DNA from: Clostridia bacterium
GTDB taxonomy: Bacteria > Bacillota_A > Clostridia > Christensenellales > Borkfalkiaceae
NCBI GenBank assembly: GCA_017507595.1
Contig: JAFWAM010000208.1
Location: 1 to 10,444, forward strand
DNA: 10,444 nucleotides
Direction of reading: 5' to 3'
Below, piece after piece: positions 1 through 6,807 of this stretch. The notes below the pieces were generated by a model. The model worked only from the letters and a program-made list of their open reading frames with translations, was not told the DNA's origin and did not search any database. Both the position numbers and the translations under genes were made by a program. Each line of letters begins with the position of its first letter. The stretch's first letter is position 1.

Positions 1-435
1 GGCGCACCCCTTTCGGAGATGGTTGAAAGATGCATACGGGTCAAGGCACAGTTTGTCAGCGAGGACTTTAAAGACAAGGCCAAAAGGCGGCTTTTAAACC
101 TCGGACATACCTTCGGTCACGCGGTAGAGGTGGCAAGCGGATACACCGTGCCCCACGGCGAGGGGGTTCTGTACGGCCTTAAGATCATACTTGATCTGAG
201 CTTGAAAATGGAATACCTGCCCAAGGGGGAGTATGAAAACCTCTGTAAATTTGTGGACGGGTTTTTGGATAAAAGATCTTGCCCGTATTCGGCGGAACAG
301 CTTTTGGGCTTTGTTGCCACCGACAAAAAAATGCGGGCCGACGACGTTGTTCTCGCCCTTGTCTTCGGGGTGGGAAAATGCTTTACAAAAGCGGTCGATA
401 TAGAAAAATTAAAGGGGCTTTGTTTTGATAGTTAA
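1..435 (+). CDS. aroB: 3-dehydroquinate synthase, C-terminal part (5' end outside window)
   Basis: AroB converts DAHP to 3-dehydroquinate, the first ring-forming step of the shikimate pathway; it is a cytosolic, NAD- and metal-dependent enzyme. The reading frame is open from base 1, so the gene starts upstream, and an internal Met at 19 is not the start. About 144 of the usual ~350 residues are visible, covering the C-terminal metal-binding domain. The signature LLNLGHTFGHAVE (bases 91-129) and the later PHGEGV supply the conserved histidines of the family, and a conserved DKK follows at about residue 108 of the visible part. After DKK the usual glycine-containing segment is diverged (MRADDVV), but the family assignment is safe. 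The stop codon (433-435) lies inside aroA, an 11-base overlap, which fits one operon with coupled translation. Confidence 0.95.
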   Translation, partial: GAPLSEMVERCIRVKAQFVSEDFKDKAKRRLLNLGHTFGHAVEVASGYTVPHGEGVLYGLKIILDLSLKMEYLPKGEYENLCKFVDGFLDKRSCPYSAEQLLGFVATDKKMRADDVVLALVFGVGKCFTKAVDIEKLKGLCFDS

Positions 436-1636
436 GGGAGGCGTGTGCCTTTTTGGGGAGGTAGTATCTTCCCCCTCAAAGTCGGTATATATCCGCAAAT
501 CAATATGCGATTATCTGTCGGGCTGTTATCAAAAAAATGGCGATAACGGGCTTATAGGCGAGGATTTTGCGGTTATTGATCGGGCTTTGGACGAGATTGG
601 GCGCTGGGATAAACTTAATAGGCTTAATATTTTTTGCGGTGAAAGCGCAACGGTTTTCAGGGTGCTTTCATGCGTGCTTGCCGCCATCGGCGGCAGCTTT
701 AAGCTAAGCGGAAGATCTTCTCTTTTAAAAAGACCCTTGTTTGATCTTGCCCACGCCCTTGACGGACACGGGGTAAGGGTAGGCTTAAAGGAAGACGGCG
801 TTTATCTTGACGGAAGGCTTGTTCCCGGGGATTATACCGTTGACGTAAAAAGATCGTCCCAGGTATGCACGGGGCTTTTGATGGCCCTTTGCCTTCTTGA
901 CGGCGACAGCCGCGTGTTTTTTGACGGAGAGCTTAAGTCAAGGCCCTACGTCGATATGACGGTCAATATCCTTAAGGCCTACGGCGTAAGGGTAGAAAGG
1001 ATCAAAGAGGGATATTTTGTCCCCGGCGGTCAAAAATATAAGCATACAAGCCTTACGGTTGACGGTGACTGGTCCAACGGCGCAAGTCTTTTGGTGGGCG
1101 CCGCAATTTCGGGTAAGGTTACGGTAAACGGCTTAAGCTATGGCACCCTGCAGGGCGACAGGATAATCGCCGATCTTCTTGACGGCGTTGGCGCAAGGGT
1201 TACCCTTTGCGGCGGAAACAAGCCTTCCGTTACAGTTGAAAAGTGCGACCTTAAGCCCTTTGATTTTAACGTTGACAACTGCCCCGACCTTGGGCCCATG
1301 CTGGCCGTTCTGGGGGCGTATATTGAGGGTGAAAGCCGAATAAGCGGCATAAAAAGATTGGTCTATAAGGAAAGTGACAGGCTTTGGGAAATAACAAGGC
1401 TTTTGTCGGGATTTTCAGTTCCGTGGCGGCTTGACGGCGACTCAATCATTATAAGCGGTGGTCACGTAAAAGGCGGTACGTGTCTTGATTTTCGCGATCA
1501 TCGCATGGTGGAAGCCGCTGTTATTATGGCCGGCGCGTCAGATCTTGGCGCAACTATCACCGGTGAGGAAAGTGTAAAAAAGGCCTACGCGGGCTTTTTT
1601 GAGGACTATAAAAAGCTTGGGGGAAAATTCTCGTGA
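425..1636 (+). CDS. aroA: 3-phosphoshikimate 1-carboxyvinyltransferase (EPSP synthase)
   Basis: It joins shikimate-3-phosphate and PEP to give EPSP, the sixth step of the shikimate pathway, in the cytosol. The protein has 403 residues, slightly short for the family (~425). Substrate-site residues are visible in order: SKSVYIR (K19, S20, R24), the PEP loop CGESATVFR (71-79), R103, SSQ (144-146), D288 in the NCPD segment, KESDR (315-319), DHRM (358-361) and K385/K386 near the end. The PEP loop has Ala75 where E. coli has Gly96, and Val80 where E. coli has Pro101. The start is TTG at 425, preceded 7 bases earlier by AAAGGGG (411-417). A GTG at 443 is less likely because its purine run sits only 2 bases away. 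The gene overlaps aroB by 11 bases and aroC by 4. Confidence 0.95.
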   Translation: MIVKGGVCLFGEVVSSPSKSVYIRKSICDYLSGCYQKNGDNGLIGEDFAVIDRALDEIGRWDKLNRLNIFCGESATVFRVLSCVLAAIGGSFKLSGRSSLLKRPLFDLAHALDGHGVRVGLKEDGVYLDGRLVPGDYTVDVKRSSQVCTGLLMALCLLDGDSRVFFDGELKSRPYVDMTVNILKAYGVRVERIKEGYFVPGGQKYKHTSLTVDGDWSNGASLLVGAAISGKVTVNGLSYGTLQGDRIIADLLDGVGARVTLCGGNKPSVTVEKCDLKPFDFNVDNCPDLGPMLAVLGAYIEGESRISGIKRLVYKESDRLWEITRLLSGFSVPWRLDGDSIIISGGHVKGGTCLDFRDHRMVEAAVIMAGASDLGATITGEESVKKAYAGFFEDYKKLGGKFS

Positions 1637-2694
1637 ACGACGGAATGAAATATTCGGGAAATAAAATTTCATTTGAGCTTTTTGGCGGCTCTCACCAAGA
1701 CAGGGTGGGGGCGAGATTTTGCGGCCTTGAGGGCAAGGTTGATTTTGACCTTTTGCAAAAGTTCGTCAACAAAAGGCGAGCAAGCGTGTCGGTTTTTTCC
1801 ACCCAAAGGATAGAGGACGACAAGGTGATTTTCGATCCTCCCCTGTCGGACGGCATAAGCGGTGACGGCGCCCTGTATTTTGAAAATAAAAACGTGGACT
1901 CGTCATCTTACTGTCAGAACGCCGTTTTGCCAAGACCCTCCCACGGGGATTTCGTCCAGGTGGTAAAGTACGGCAAGGACGCCGACTTAAGGGGTGGGGG
2001 CAAATGCTCCGGCAGGATGACGGCACCCATTACCGCCATCGGTGGCATATGCAAGCAGCGCCTTGAGGAGAGAGGCATTAAAATCAAGGCGTATATCTCT
2101 CAAGTCGGCAGGGTAGTGGGCGAAAGCTATCAAAGTAAGGATTTTTTTGACAGCCCCATTGAGGTGCTTGATGACTTTCCCGCCCTCAGCGAAAGATCGA
2201 AAAACGACTTTTTAGAGGAGATCTCGGAGGCCCGTGGCGAGGGTGACTCGGTTGGCGGCGCTATAGAGTGCGTTATCGAAGGCGTCCCCGCAGGCACGGG
2301 CAGCACCCTTTTTGACAGTATAGAGGGGCTTTTGTCACGGATGCTTTTTGCTATACCGGGGGTTAAAGGCGTTTCCTTTGGCAGCGGCTTTGGCCTTGCG
2401 GTGATGAAGGGCAGCCAGGCAAACGACAGCATGTATTACGACGGCGACCTTATAAGGACAAGGACAAACCACAGCGGCGGCATAAACGGCGGCTTTGCTA
2501 ACGGTATGCCCATAACCTTCCGCCTGGCGGTAAGGCCTACGCCGTCTATTTCCAAGGAGCAAAAAACCGTCAATCTTGAAAGCGGACGGGATCAGACCCT
2601 TAAGATTCAGGGTCGCCACGACGCCTGCATTTTGCCAAGGGTTGTCCCCGTGGTGGAAGCGGTCAGCGCAATTGTTATCTACGATATATTATGA
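1633..2694 (+). CDS. aroC: chorismate synthase
   Basis: It removes phosphate from EPSP to form chorismate using reduced FMN, the last step of the common aromatic pathway. At 353 residues it has normal length. The FMN/substrate motifs are present but diverged: GGSH (18-21; usually GESHG) with catalytic His21, RPSH (101-104) with the second conserved His104, RGGGKCSGR (120-128), NHSGGINGG (279-287), and the C-terminal GRHDACILPR...VEA (327-343). The GTG start at 1633 overlaps the aroA stop as GTGA and has a GGGGGA run about 10 bases upstream. An ATG four codons later (1645) is an alternative start, but it has a poorer ribosome site. The gene ends with a 4-base ATGA overlap with the chorismate mutase gene. 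Confidence 0.95.
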   Translation: MNDGMKYSGNKISFELFGGSHQDRVGARFCGLEGKVDFDLLQKFVNKRRASVSVFSTQRIEDDKVIFDPPLSDGISGDGALYFENKNVDSSSYCQNAVLPRPSHGDFVQVVKYGKDADLRGGGKCSGRMTAPITAIGGICKQRLEERGIKIKAYISQVGRVVGESYQSKDFFDSPIEVLDDFPALSERSKNDFLEEISEARGEGDSVGGAIECVIEGVPAGTGSTLFDSIEGLLSRMLFAIPGVKGVSFGSGFGLAVMKGSQANDSMYYDGDLIRTRTNHSGGINGGFANGMPITFRLAVRPTPSISKEQKTVNLESGRDQTLKIQGRHDACILPRVVPVVEAVSAIVIYDIL

Positions 2695-2951
2695 AGGAAA
2701 TTGATTTGTTAAGAAAGGAAATTGATCTTGTCGATGAGGAGCTTGTCCGCCTTTTTGAAAGGCGCCTTGAGCTTGTCGACCGCATCGGCAGGGAGAAAAA
2801 AGCCCTTGGTCTTCCCGTTAAAAACGGGGAAAGGGAAAGGGTCGTTATCGACCGGGCAAGGGGGCTTTGTAAAGAGGAAAATAAAGACGATCTGGAGCGC
2901 TTTATAAAGGGCGTTATCTCCCTTTGCACCGACCGTCAGGAGAGCTTATAA
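2691..2951 (+). CDS. chorismate mutase, AroQ class, monofunctional
   Basis: It rearranges chorismate to prephenate, committing it to phenylalanine and tyrosine. It is an 86-residue all-helical protein, the size of a stand-alone AroQ-fold mutase. Compared with the E. coli P-protein mutase domain, the active-site pattern is R8, R25, K36, R48, E49 and Q83. Two usual residues differ: Asn45 replaces the Asp, and Cys79 replaces the Ser four residues before the final Gln. The rest (IDLVDEELVRLFERR, IGREKK, RERVV) is typical. No dehydratase or dehydrogenase domain is fused. The start overlaps the aroC stop as ATGA. I leave the symbol empty because 'aroQ' is also used for type II dehydroquinase, which occurs downstream. 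Confidence 0.9.
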   Translation: MKEIDLLRKEIDLVDEELVRLFERRLELVDRIGREKKALGLPVKNGERERVVIDRARGLCKEENKDDLERFIKGVISLCTDRQESL

Positions 2952-2954
2952 ATT

Positions 2955-4178
2955 ATGGATTACGGGCTTATAGGCGGACTTTTGGGGTATAGCTATTCCA
3001 AAATGATACACGAGCAGTTGGGGCTTTGTTCATATGAAAATTACGTTGTGACGCCGGACGGGCTTGAGGATTTTATCAAAAAGACCAACCTTAAAGGCTT
3101 CAACGTGACGGCCCCCCACAAGGAAAATATAATAAAATATCTCGCCGACCTGTCGCCTTTGGCGAAAAGGATAGGCTCGGTTAACACGGTGGTGCGCCGC
3201 AACGGCGCGCTTATCGGGTACAACACCGATTATTACGGGCTTAAGTACGCCCTTGAAAAAACCGGCGTTACGGTAAAGGATAAATCGGTCCTCATTTTAG
3301 GAAGCGGCGGCACGATGAAGACCGCAAGATGCCTTTTTGAGGACCTTGGCGCAAAAAAAATCACGGTGGTTTCAAGGGGCGGCCCGATAAACTATCAAAA
3401 CGTATACGACCAAACGGATACCCAGGTGGTGGTAAACACCACGCCCGTTGGCACCCATCCAAGGGGTGAGGACGTCCTTGTGGATCTTAAAAAATTTCCT
3501 CGCCTTGAAGGGGTTTTCGACGTGGTATACAATCCGCTTATGACAAGGCTTTTGTTTGACGCCCATCTTCTGGGGGTAAAATACGGTGGCGGCATACGTA
3601 TGCTTGTTGCCCAGGCCGTTTTTGCGGAGGAGATCTTTTTAGATAAAAGCATTGATAAAAATATTATTGAAAAAACCGTCCGTCGCCTTATTAAGGAGAT
3701 AAAAAACATAGTCCTTGTCGGTATGCCCGGGTCGGGCAAAACCACCCTTGGCAAGATGATTGCAAAAATTAAAAATATGCCGTTAATCGACACCGACGCG
3801 GAGATTTGCCGTGAAAACGCCATGACGGTAGAGGAAATTTTCAATAAATTTTCCGAAGAAGGTTTCAGAAAAATGGAAAGAGAGGCCCTTTTAAAGGCCG
3901 CCCAACAAAGAGGAGCCGTTATTGCAACGGGCGGCGGGGTTGTAAAGGACGAAAAGAATAAATTCCCACTCTGGCAAAACGGCACGGTTTACTATATCGA
4001 TCGTGATTTAAGCCTTTTGGAAACAGAGGGAAGACCCCTTTCGTCAGCTGAAAAAAACGTGGCTCTTTACAAAGAAAGGCACGGCCTTTATTTGGACTTT
4101 GCCCACGTGACGGTAAAAAACGACAGCCTGGAAAAGGCCCTTGAGGAGATATTAAATTATGAAGATACTCGTTATTAA
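2955..4178 (+). CDS. aroE-aroK: fused shikimate dehydrogenase - shikimate kinase
   Basis: One 407-residue chain carries two consecutive activities: NADPH reduction of 3-dehydroshikimate to shikimate, then ATP-dependent phosphorylation to shikimate-3-phosphate. The AroE half (about 1-245) shows GYSYSK (11-16), NVTAPHK with catalytic Lys56, NTD (90-92), the dinucleotide loop GSGGT (116-120), NTTPVGT (161-167), YNPLMT (192-197) and the C-terminal GGIRMLVAQ (212-220). The AroK half (about 250-407) shows Walker A GMPGSGKTT (256-264), DTD (279-281), FR (304-305), TGGG (325-328), the lid EGRPL (358-362) and R375. There is almost no linker, and the last AroE helices look short. No stop, frameshift or internal ribosome site separates the halves, so this is a true fusion. 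AGGAGAG (2938-2944) precedes the ATG. The 3' end overlaps aroQ by 20 bases. Confidence 0.94.
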   Translation: MDYGLIGGLLGYSYSKMIHEQLGLCSYENYVVTPDGLEDFIKKTNLKGFNVTAPHKENIIKYLADLSPLAKRIGSVNTVVRRNGALIGYNTDYYGLKYALEKTGVTVKDKSVLILGSGGTMKTARCLFEDLGAKKITVVSRGGPINYQNVYDQTDTQVVVNTTPVGTHPRGEDVLVDLKKFPRLEGVFDVVYNPLMTRLLFDAHLLGVKYGGGIRMLVAQAVFAEEIFLDKSIDKNIIEKTVRRLIKEIKNIVLVGMPGSGKTTLGKMIAKIKNMPLIDTDAEICRENAMTVEEIFNKFSEEGFRKMEREALLKAAQQRGAVIATGGGVVKDEKNKFPLWQNGTVYYIDRDLSLLETEGRPLSSAEKNVALYKERHGLYLDFAHVTVKNDSLEKALEEILNYEDTRY

Positions 4179-4596
4179 CGGTCCAAACCTCAATATGCTT
4201 GGCATAAGAGAACGGCATATTTACGGAGATAGATCGTATAAAGATCTTGTTAAATACATAAAAAGCTCCGCCAAGGGGTTAGGGGTTAAGGTCAAGGTCT
4301 TTCAGTCCAACTGTGAAGGCAAGCTTGTGACAAAAATTCAGGGTACGTATGGCAAATTTGACGGCATTATCATCAACGCCGCGGCCTACACCCACACAAG
4401 TATAGCCATCCTTGACGCCCTTAAGTGCGCAAACCTTCCTTGCGCTGAGGTCCATCTTTCCAATATTGAGGAAAGGGAGGATTTCCGCAAACACTCCTTT
4501 ATTGGAGAGGTCGCCGTGGAAAGGGTCATGGGCATGGGCTTTGAAGGTTACAGGGTGGCCATTGAAAGACTTATATCCCATATCAAAAGTGAATAA
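4159..4596 (+). CDS. aroQ: 3-dehydroquinate dehydratase, type II
   Basis: It dehydrates 3-dehydroquinate to 3-dehydroshikimate; the family forms dodecamers and acts in the cytosol. The protein has 145 residues, the usual length. Visible motifs: NGPNLNMLG (7-15), R17 and catalytic Tyr22 in the IYG motif, QSNCEG (49-54), N73 and catalytic His79 in the AYTHTS segment, then VHLSN (98-102) with His99, and REDFR (106-110). The normally near-invariant NPGAYTHTS reads NAAAYTHTS, and the Pro of the REP motif is Arg, mild departures from the family. GAGGAG (4143-4148), inside the end of the fused aroE-aroK gene, precedes the ATG by 10 bases. This is the last gene of the operon; no convincing terminator follows. 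Confidence 0.95.
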   Translation: MKILVINGPNLNMLGIRERHIYGDRSYKDLVKYIKSSAKGLGVKVKVFQSNCEGKLVTKIQGTYGKFDGIIINAAAYTHTSIAILDALKCANLPCAEVHLSNIEEREDFRKHSFIGEVAVERVMGMGFEGYRVAIERLISHIKSE

Positions 4597-4608
4597 GACA
4601 GCTTTTTC

Positions 4609-4635
4609 ATGGTAAAAAAATCAGCATTTTCCCAT
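4609..4635. repeat. imperfect A/T-rich inverted repeat between aroQ and gpmI
   Basis: ATGGTAAAA (4609-4617) faces TTTTCCCAT (4627-4635) with one mismatch and a 9-base loop. It lies after the aro operon and just upstream of the gpmI -35 box. It lacks a GC-rich stem and a T run, so it is a weak terminator at best; an operator is possible but unsupported. Confidence 0.25.
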
Positions 4636-4643
4636 TTGTCCGT

Positions 4644-4672
4644 TTGCAATAAGCGGCCAAAAGGTATATAAT
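4644..4672 (+). promoter_or_regulatory. sigma-70/sigma-A type promoter for gpmI
   Basis: TTGCAA (4644-4649) and a perfect TATAAT (4667-4672) are separated by exactly 17 bases. Initiation would fall near 4679, giving a leader of about 27 bases before the gpmI ATG. It makes gpmI independent of the aro operon upstream. Confidence 0.85.
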
Positions 4673-4705
4673 AGTAAAAAAATAAAAGTTTTATCAAGAG
4701 GAGTT

Positions 4706-6247
4706 ATGAAGACAAGACCTGTTTGTTTAGTTATTATGGATGGCTACGGCAACCGTGAGTGCGCCGACGGCAACGCAATAAAAATTGCCAATAAGGGTGT
4801 TATAGACCGACTTTTTGCAAAATACCCCTCCACTTATATCGGGGCAAGCGGCCTGTCTGTTGGGCTTCCCGACGGGCAGATGGGCAACAGCGAGGTCGGA
4901 CACCTTAATATGGGCGCCGGCAGAATCGTCTATCAGGAGCTTACCCGTATCACCAAATCCATTTCGGACGGCGACTTTTTTGAAAACGAGGAGCTTGTTT
5001 CCGCCATGGAAAGGTGTAAGGACGGCCAAAAGGCAGTTCATCTTTACGGCCTTTTATCGGACGGCGGCGTTCATAGCCACATTACCCACCTTTACGGCCT
5101 TGTTGACCTTGCAAAAAGGGTTGGCGTTAAAAATTTATACGTTCATTGCTTCCTTGACGGCCGCGACGTTTCCCCAACCAGCGGCGCAGGGTTTATTGAA
5201 GACCTTAAAAATTATCTTGACAAGGCGGGCGTTGGCAAAATTGCTACCGTTCACGGCAGGTATTACGCCATGGACCGTGACAACCGTTGGGAAAGGGTTG
5301 AAAAAGCTTACGACGCTTTGACCGTTGGCAACGGAATCCACGTTTCAGACCCCGTTAAGGCGGTAAGGGACAGCTATGAAGACGGCGTTACGGACGAATT
5401 TGTCCTTCCCATCAACGTTTGCGAAGGGGATAACCCCGTTGGGCTTATTAGGGAAGGGGATTCCATAATTTTTTATAACTTCCGTCCCGACCGTGCAAGG
5501 GAAATCACCCGCGCATTTTCCGAAAGTGAATTTTCAGGCTTTGAAAGAAAGACCGGGTTTTTAAATCCATACTACGTATGCTTTACCCGTTACGACGCAA
5601 CCTTTACAAACGTAAGGATCGCCTTTAAGCCTCAAAGCCTTAAAAACACCCTTGGCGAGTATCTTGCCGACAAGGGATATACTCAGCTTCGCATTGCCGA
5701 AACCGAAAAGTACGCCCACGTAACCTTCTTCTTTAACGGCGGTGTAGAGGCCCCCAACAAAAACGAATACAGGGATCTTATCCCTTCACCCAAGGTTGCA
5801 ACCTATGACCTTCAGCCCCAGATGAGCGCCCCCGAGGTAACCGAAAAGGTCCTTGAGGAGATCGCCAGCGACAAGTTTGACGTTATCATCCTTAACTTTG
5901 CCAACTGTGACATGGTTGGTCACACGGGCGTTATGGATGCGGCAGTTAAGGCTGTTTCTACGGTAGAGGAGTGTGTTGACAAGGTGGTAAACGCCGTTTT
6001 AGGAAAGGGCGGTACCCTTTTGATAACTGCCGACCACGGCAACGCCGATATGATGGTTGCAGATGACGGCAGCCCCTTCACGGCCCATACCACCAATCCC
6101 GTTCCCTTTATTTTGGTGGGAGAAGACTACGTTGGAAAGACTTTGAGAGAGGGCGGTATTCTGGCCGACGTTGCCCCTACGCTTTTACAGGTCATGGGCG
6201 AGACCGTCCCTGAGGACATGACGGGCAAATCCCTCCTTGAAGACTAA
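4706..6247 (+). CDS. gpmI: 2,3-bisphosphoglycerate-independent phosphoglycerate mutase
   Basis: It interconverts 3- and 2-phosphoglycerate in glycolysis and gluconeogenesis using two metal ions (usually Mn) and a phosphoserine intermediate; cytosolic. The 513 residues match the family length. In order: the metal site MDGYG (Asp12), the catalytic Ser62 in MGNSEVGH, His123, DGRD (151-154), R185 and R191, the FRPDRARE segment (259-266), Lys335 in AETEKYAH, D402 and H406, ADHGN (442-446) and His461. All key residues are present. The start must be 4706 because the N-terminus aligns with the family; AGAGGAG ends only 2 bases before the ATG, unusually close. It has its own promoter and a hairpin follows. 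In several Firmicutes gpmI sits in a gap-pgk-tpi-gpmI-eno operon; here none of those partners is adjacent. Confidence 0.97.
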   Translation: MKTRPVCLVIMDGYGNRECADGNAIKIANKGVIDRLFAKYPSTYIGASGLSVGLPDGQMGNSEVGHLNMGAGRIVYQELTRITKSISDGDFFENEELVSAMERCKDGQKAVHLYGLLSDGGVHSHITHLYGLVDLAKRVGVKNLYVHCFLDGRDVSPTSGAGFIEDLKNYLDKAGVGKIATVHGRYYAMDRDNRWERVEKAYDALTVGNGIHVSDPVKAVRDSYEDGVTDEFVLPINVCEGDNPVGLIREGDSIIFYNFRPDRAREITRAFSESEFSGFERKTGFLNPYYVCFTRYDATFTNVRIAFKPQSLKNTLGEYLADKGYTQLRIAETEKYAHVTFFFNGGVEAPNKNEYRDLIPSPKVATYDLQPQMSAPEVTEKVLEEIASDKFDVIILNFANCDMVGHTGVMDAAVKAVSTVEECVDKVVNAVLGKGGTLLITADHGNADMMVADDGSPFTAHTTNPVPFILVGEDYVGKTLREGGILADVAPTLLQVMGETVPEDMTGKSLLED

Positions 6248-6262
6248 GCTTAACAAAAAAAG

Positions 6263-6296
6263 CCTAAAGTCACGGCGGATTTTTGCCGGCTTTAGG
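6263..6296 (+). terminator. probable intrinsic terminator after gpmI
   Basis: CCTAAAG (6263-6269) pairs with CTTTAGG (6290-6296), and inside it CGGC (6273-6276) pairs with GCCG (6285-6288). An A run precedes the stem; the following sequence is T-rich (TCGGTTTGGTTATTT) but not a clean T run, so termination may be partial. Confidence 0.6.
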
Positions 6297-6379
6297 TCGG
6301 TTTGGTTATTTATATAAAATATATTTAAAGAAAATCAATCCAAAAACCTTAAAGAAAACAGTTTTTTATTCAAAAATGC

Positions 6380-6408
6380 TTGTTAAAACCCTTTTTATGT
6401 GTTATAAT
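6380..6408 (+). promoter_or_regulatory. sigma-70/sigma-A type promoter for secG, extended -10
   Basis: TTGTTA (6380-6385) and TATAAT (6403-6408) are 17 bases apart, with a TGT (6400-6402) extending the -10 box. Initiation near 6415 gives a leader of about 33 bases. The 200-base gap after gpmI is otherwise A/T-rich and contains no gene that I can see. Confidence 0.85.
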
Positions 6409-6447
6409 TTTATAGCATTTTGAGAAAAACCTAATGGAGATTATATT

Positions 6448-6735
6448 ATGTTGATTAATTTACTTGCACCCTACTGGCTTTATCAGACCTTAAGTCTTGT
6501 TTGCATTATCGGTGCAGCTTTATGCGCAATTTTTGTAGTTATAGTCGTTTTGATCCAACCGGGCAACTCTAACGGTATCAGCGCCCTCGGCAGCACAGCT
6601 GAAACTTACCACAACAAAGAAAAGGGTCAGACCCTTGAAAGCAAGTTAAGAAGACTTACCTACATCTGCCTTGGCGTTATGGCAGTTTTGATGATTGGCT
6701 TCTTCGTGCTTCAGCTCCCCGGTATTTTATTATAA
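6448..6735 (+). CDS. secG: preprotein translocase subunit SecG
   Basis: SecG is the small accessory subunit of the SecYEG membrane channel and aids protein export. It has 95 residues with two hydrophobic segments (about 14-37 and 70-90) joined by a polar loop, the family layout. The motif LIQPGNSNGISALG (35-48) at the end of the first segment corresponds to the SecG LLQxGxxxGLSxxxG signature. TGGAGA (6435-6440) lies 7 bases before the ATG. The gene has its own promoter and a strong terminator 22 bases after the stop. secG followed by rnr and smpB is a common Firmicute order, which supports the call. Confidence 0.92.
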   Translation: MLINLLAPYWLYQTLSLVCIIGAALCAIFVVIVVLIQPGNSNGISALGSTAETYHNKEKGQTLESKLRRLTYICLGVMAVLMIGFFVLQLPGILL

Positions 6736-6757
6736 TTGGGTAATAACCATGATAAAC

Positions 6758-6789
6758 AAACGACTGCTTTTTTCGGCGGTCGTTTTTTT
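6758..6789 (+). terminator. intrinsic terminator between secG and rnr
   Basis: AAACGACTGC (6758-6767) pairs with GCGGTCGTTT (6776-6785), one G-T pair, loop of 8, followed by a T run to 6789. It ends only 18 bases before the rnr ATG, and I see no promoter between the two, so rnr is probably reached by read-through. Confidence 0.85.
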
Positions 6790-6807
6790 GTAGATTGAGG
6801 CTTTATT

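Noticed and set aside
3395..3985. A 196-codon reading frame on the - strand inside aroE-aroK
   Set aside because: It is antisense to a well-supported gene with intact motifs, has no recognisable domain, and is explained by codon bias in the + strand gene.
2955..4178. Separate aroE and aroK genes joined by a missed stop
   Set aside because: The frame is continuous, and I see no ribosome site plus start codon at the junction that would suit an independent kinase.
4815..5321. A 168-codon + strand frame inside gpmI
   Set aside because: It is out of frame with gpmI, which has all its catalytic residues; the alternative product has no recognisable motifs.
6731..6736. TATAAT at the secG stop codon as a promoter for rnr
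   Set aside because: No acceptable -35 box stands 16-18 bases upstream, there is no TG extension, and its transcript would run at once into the terminator at 6758.
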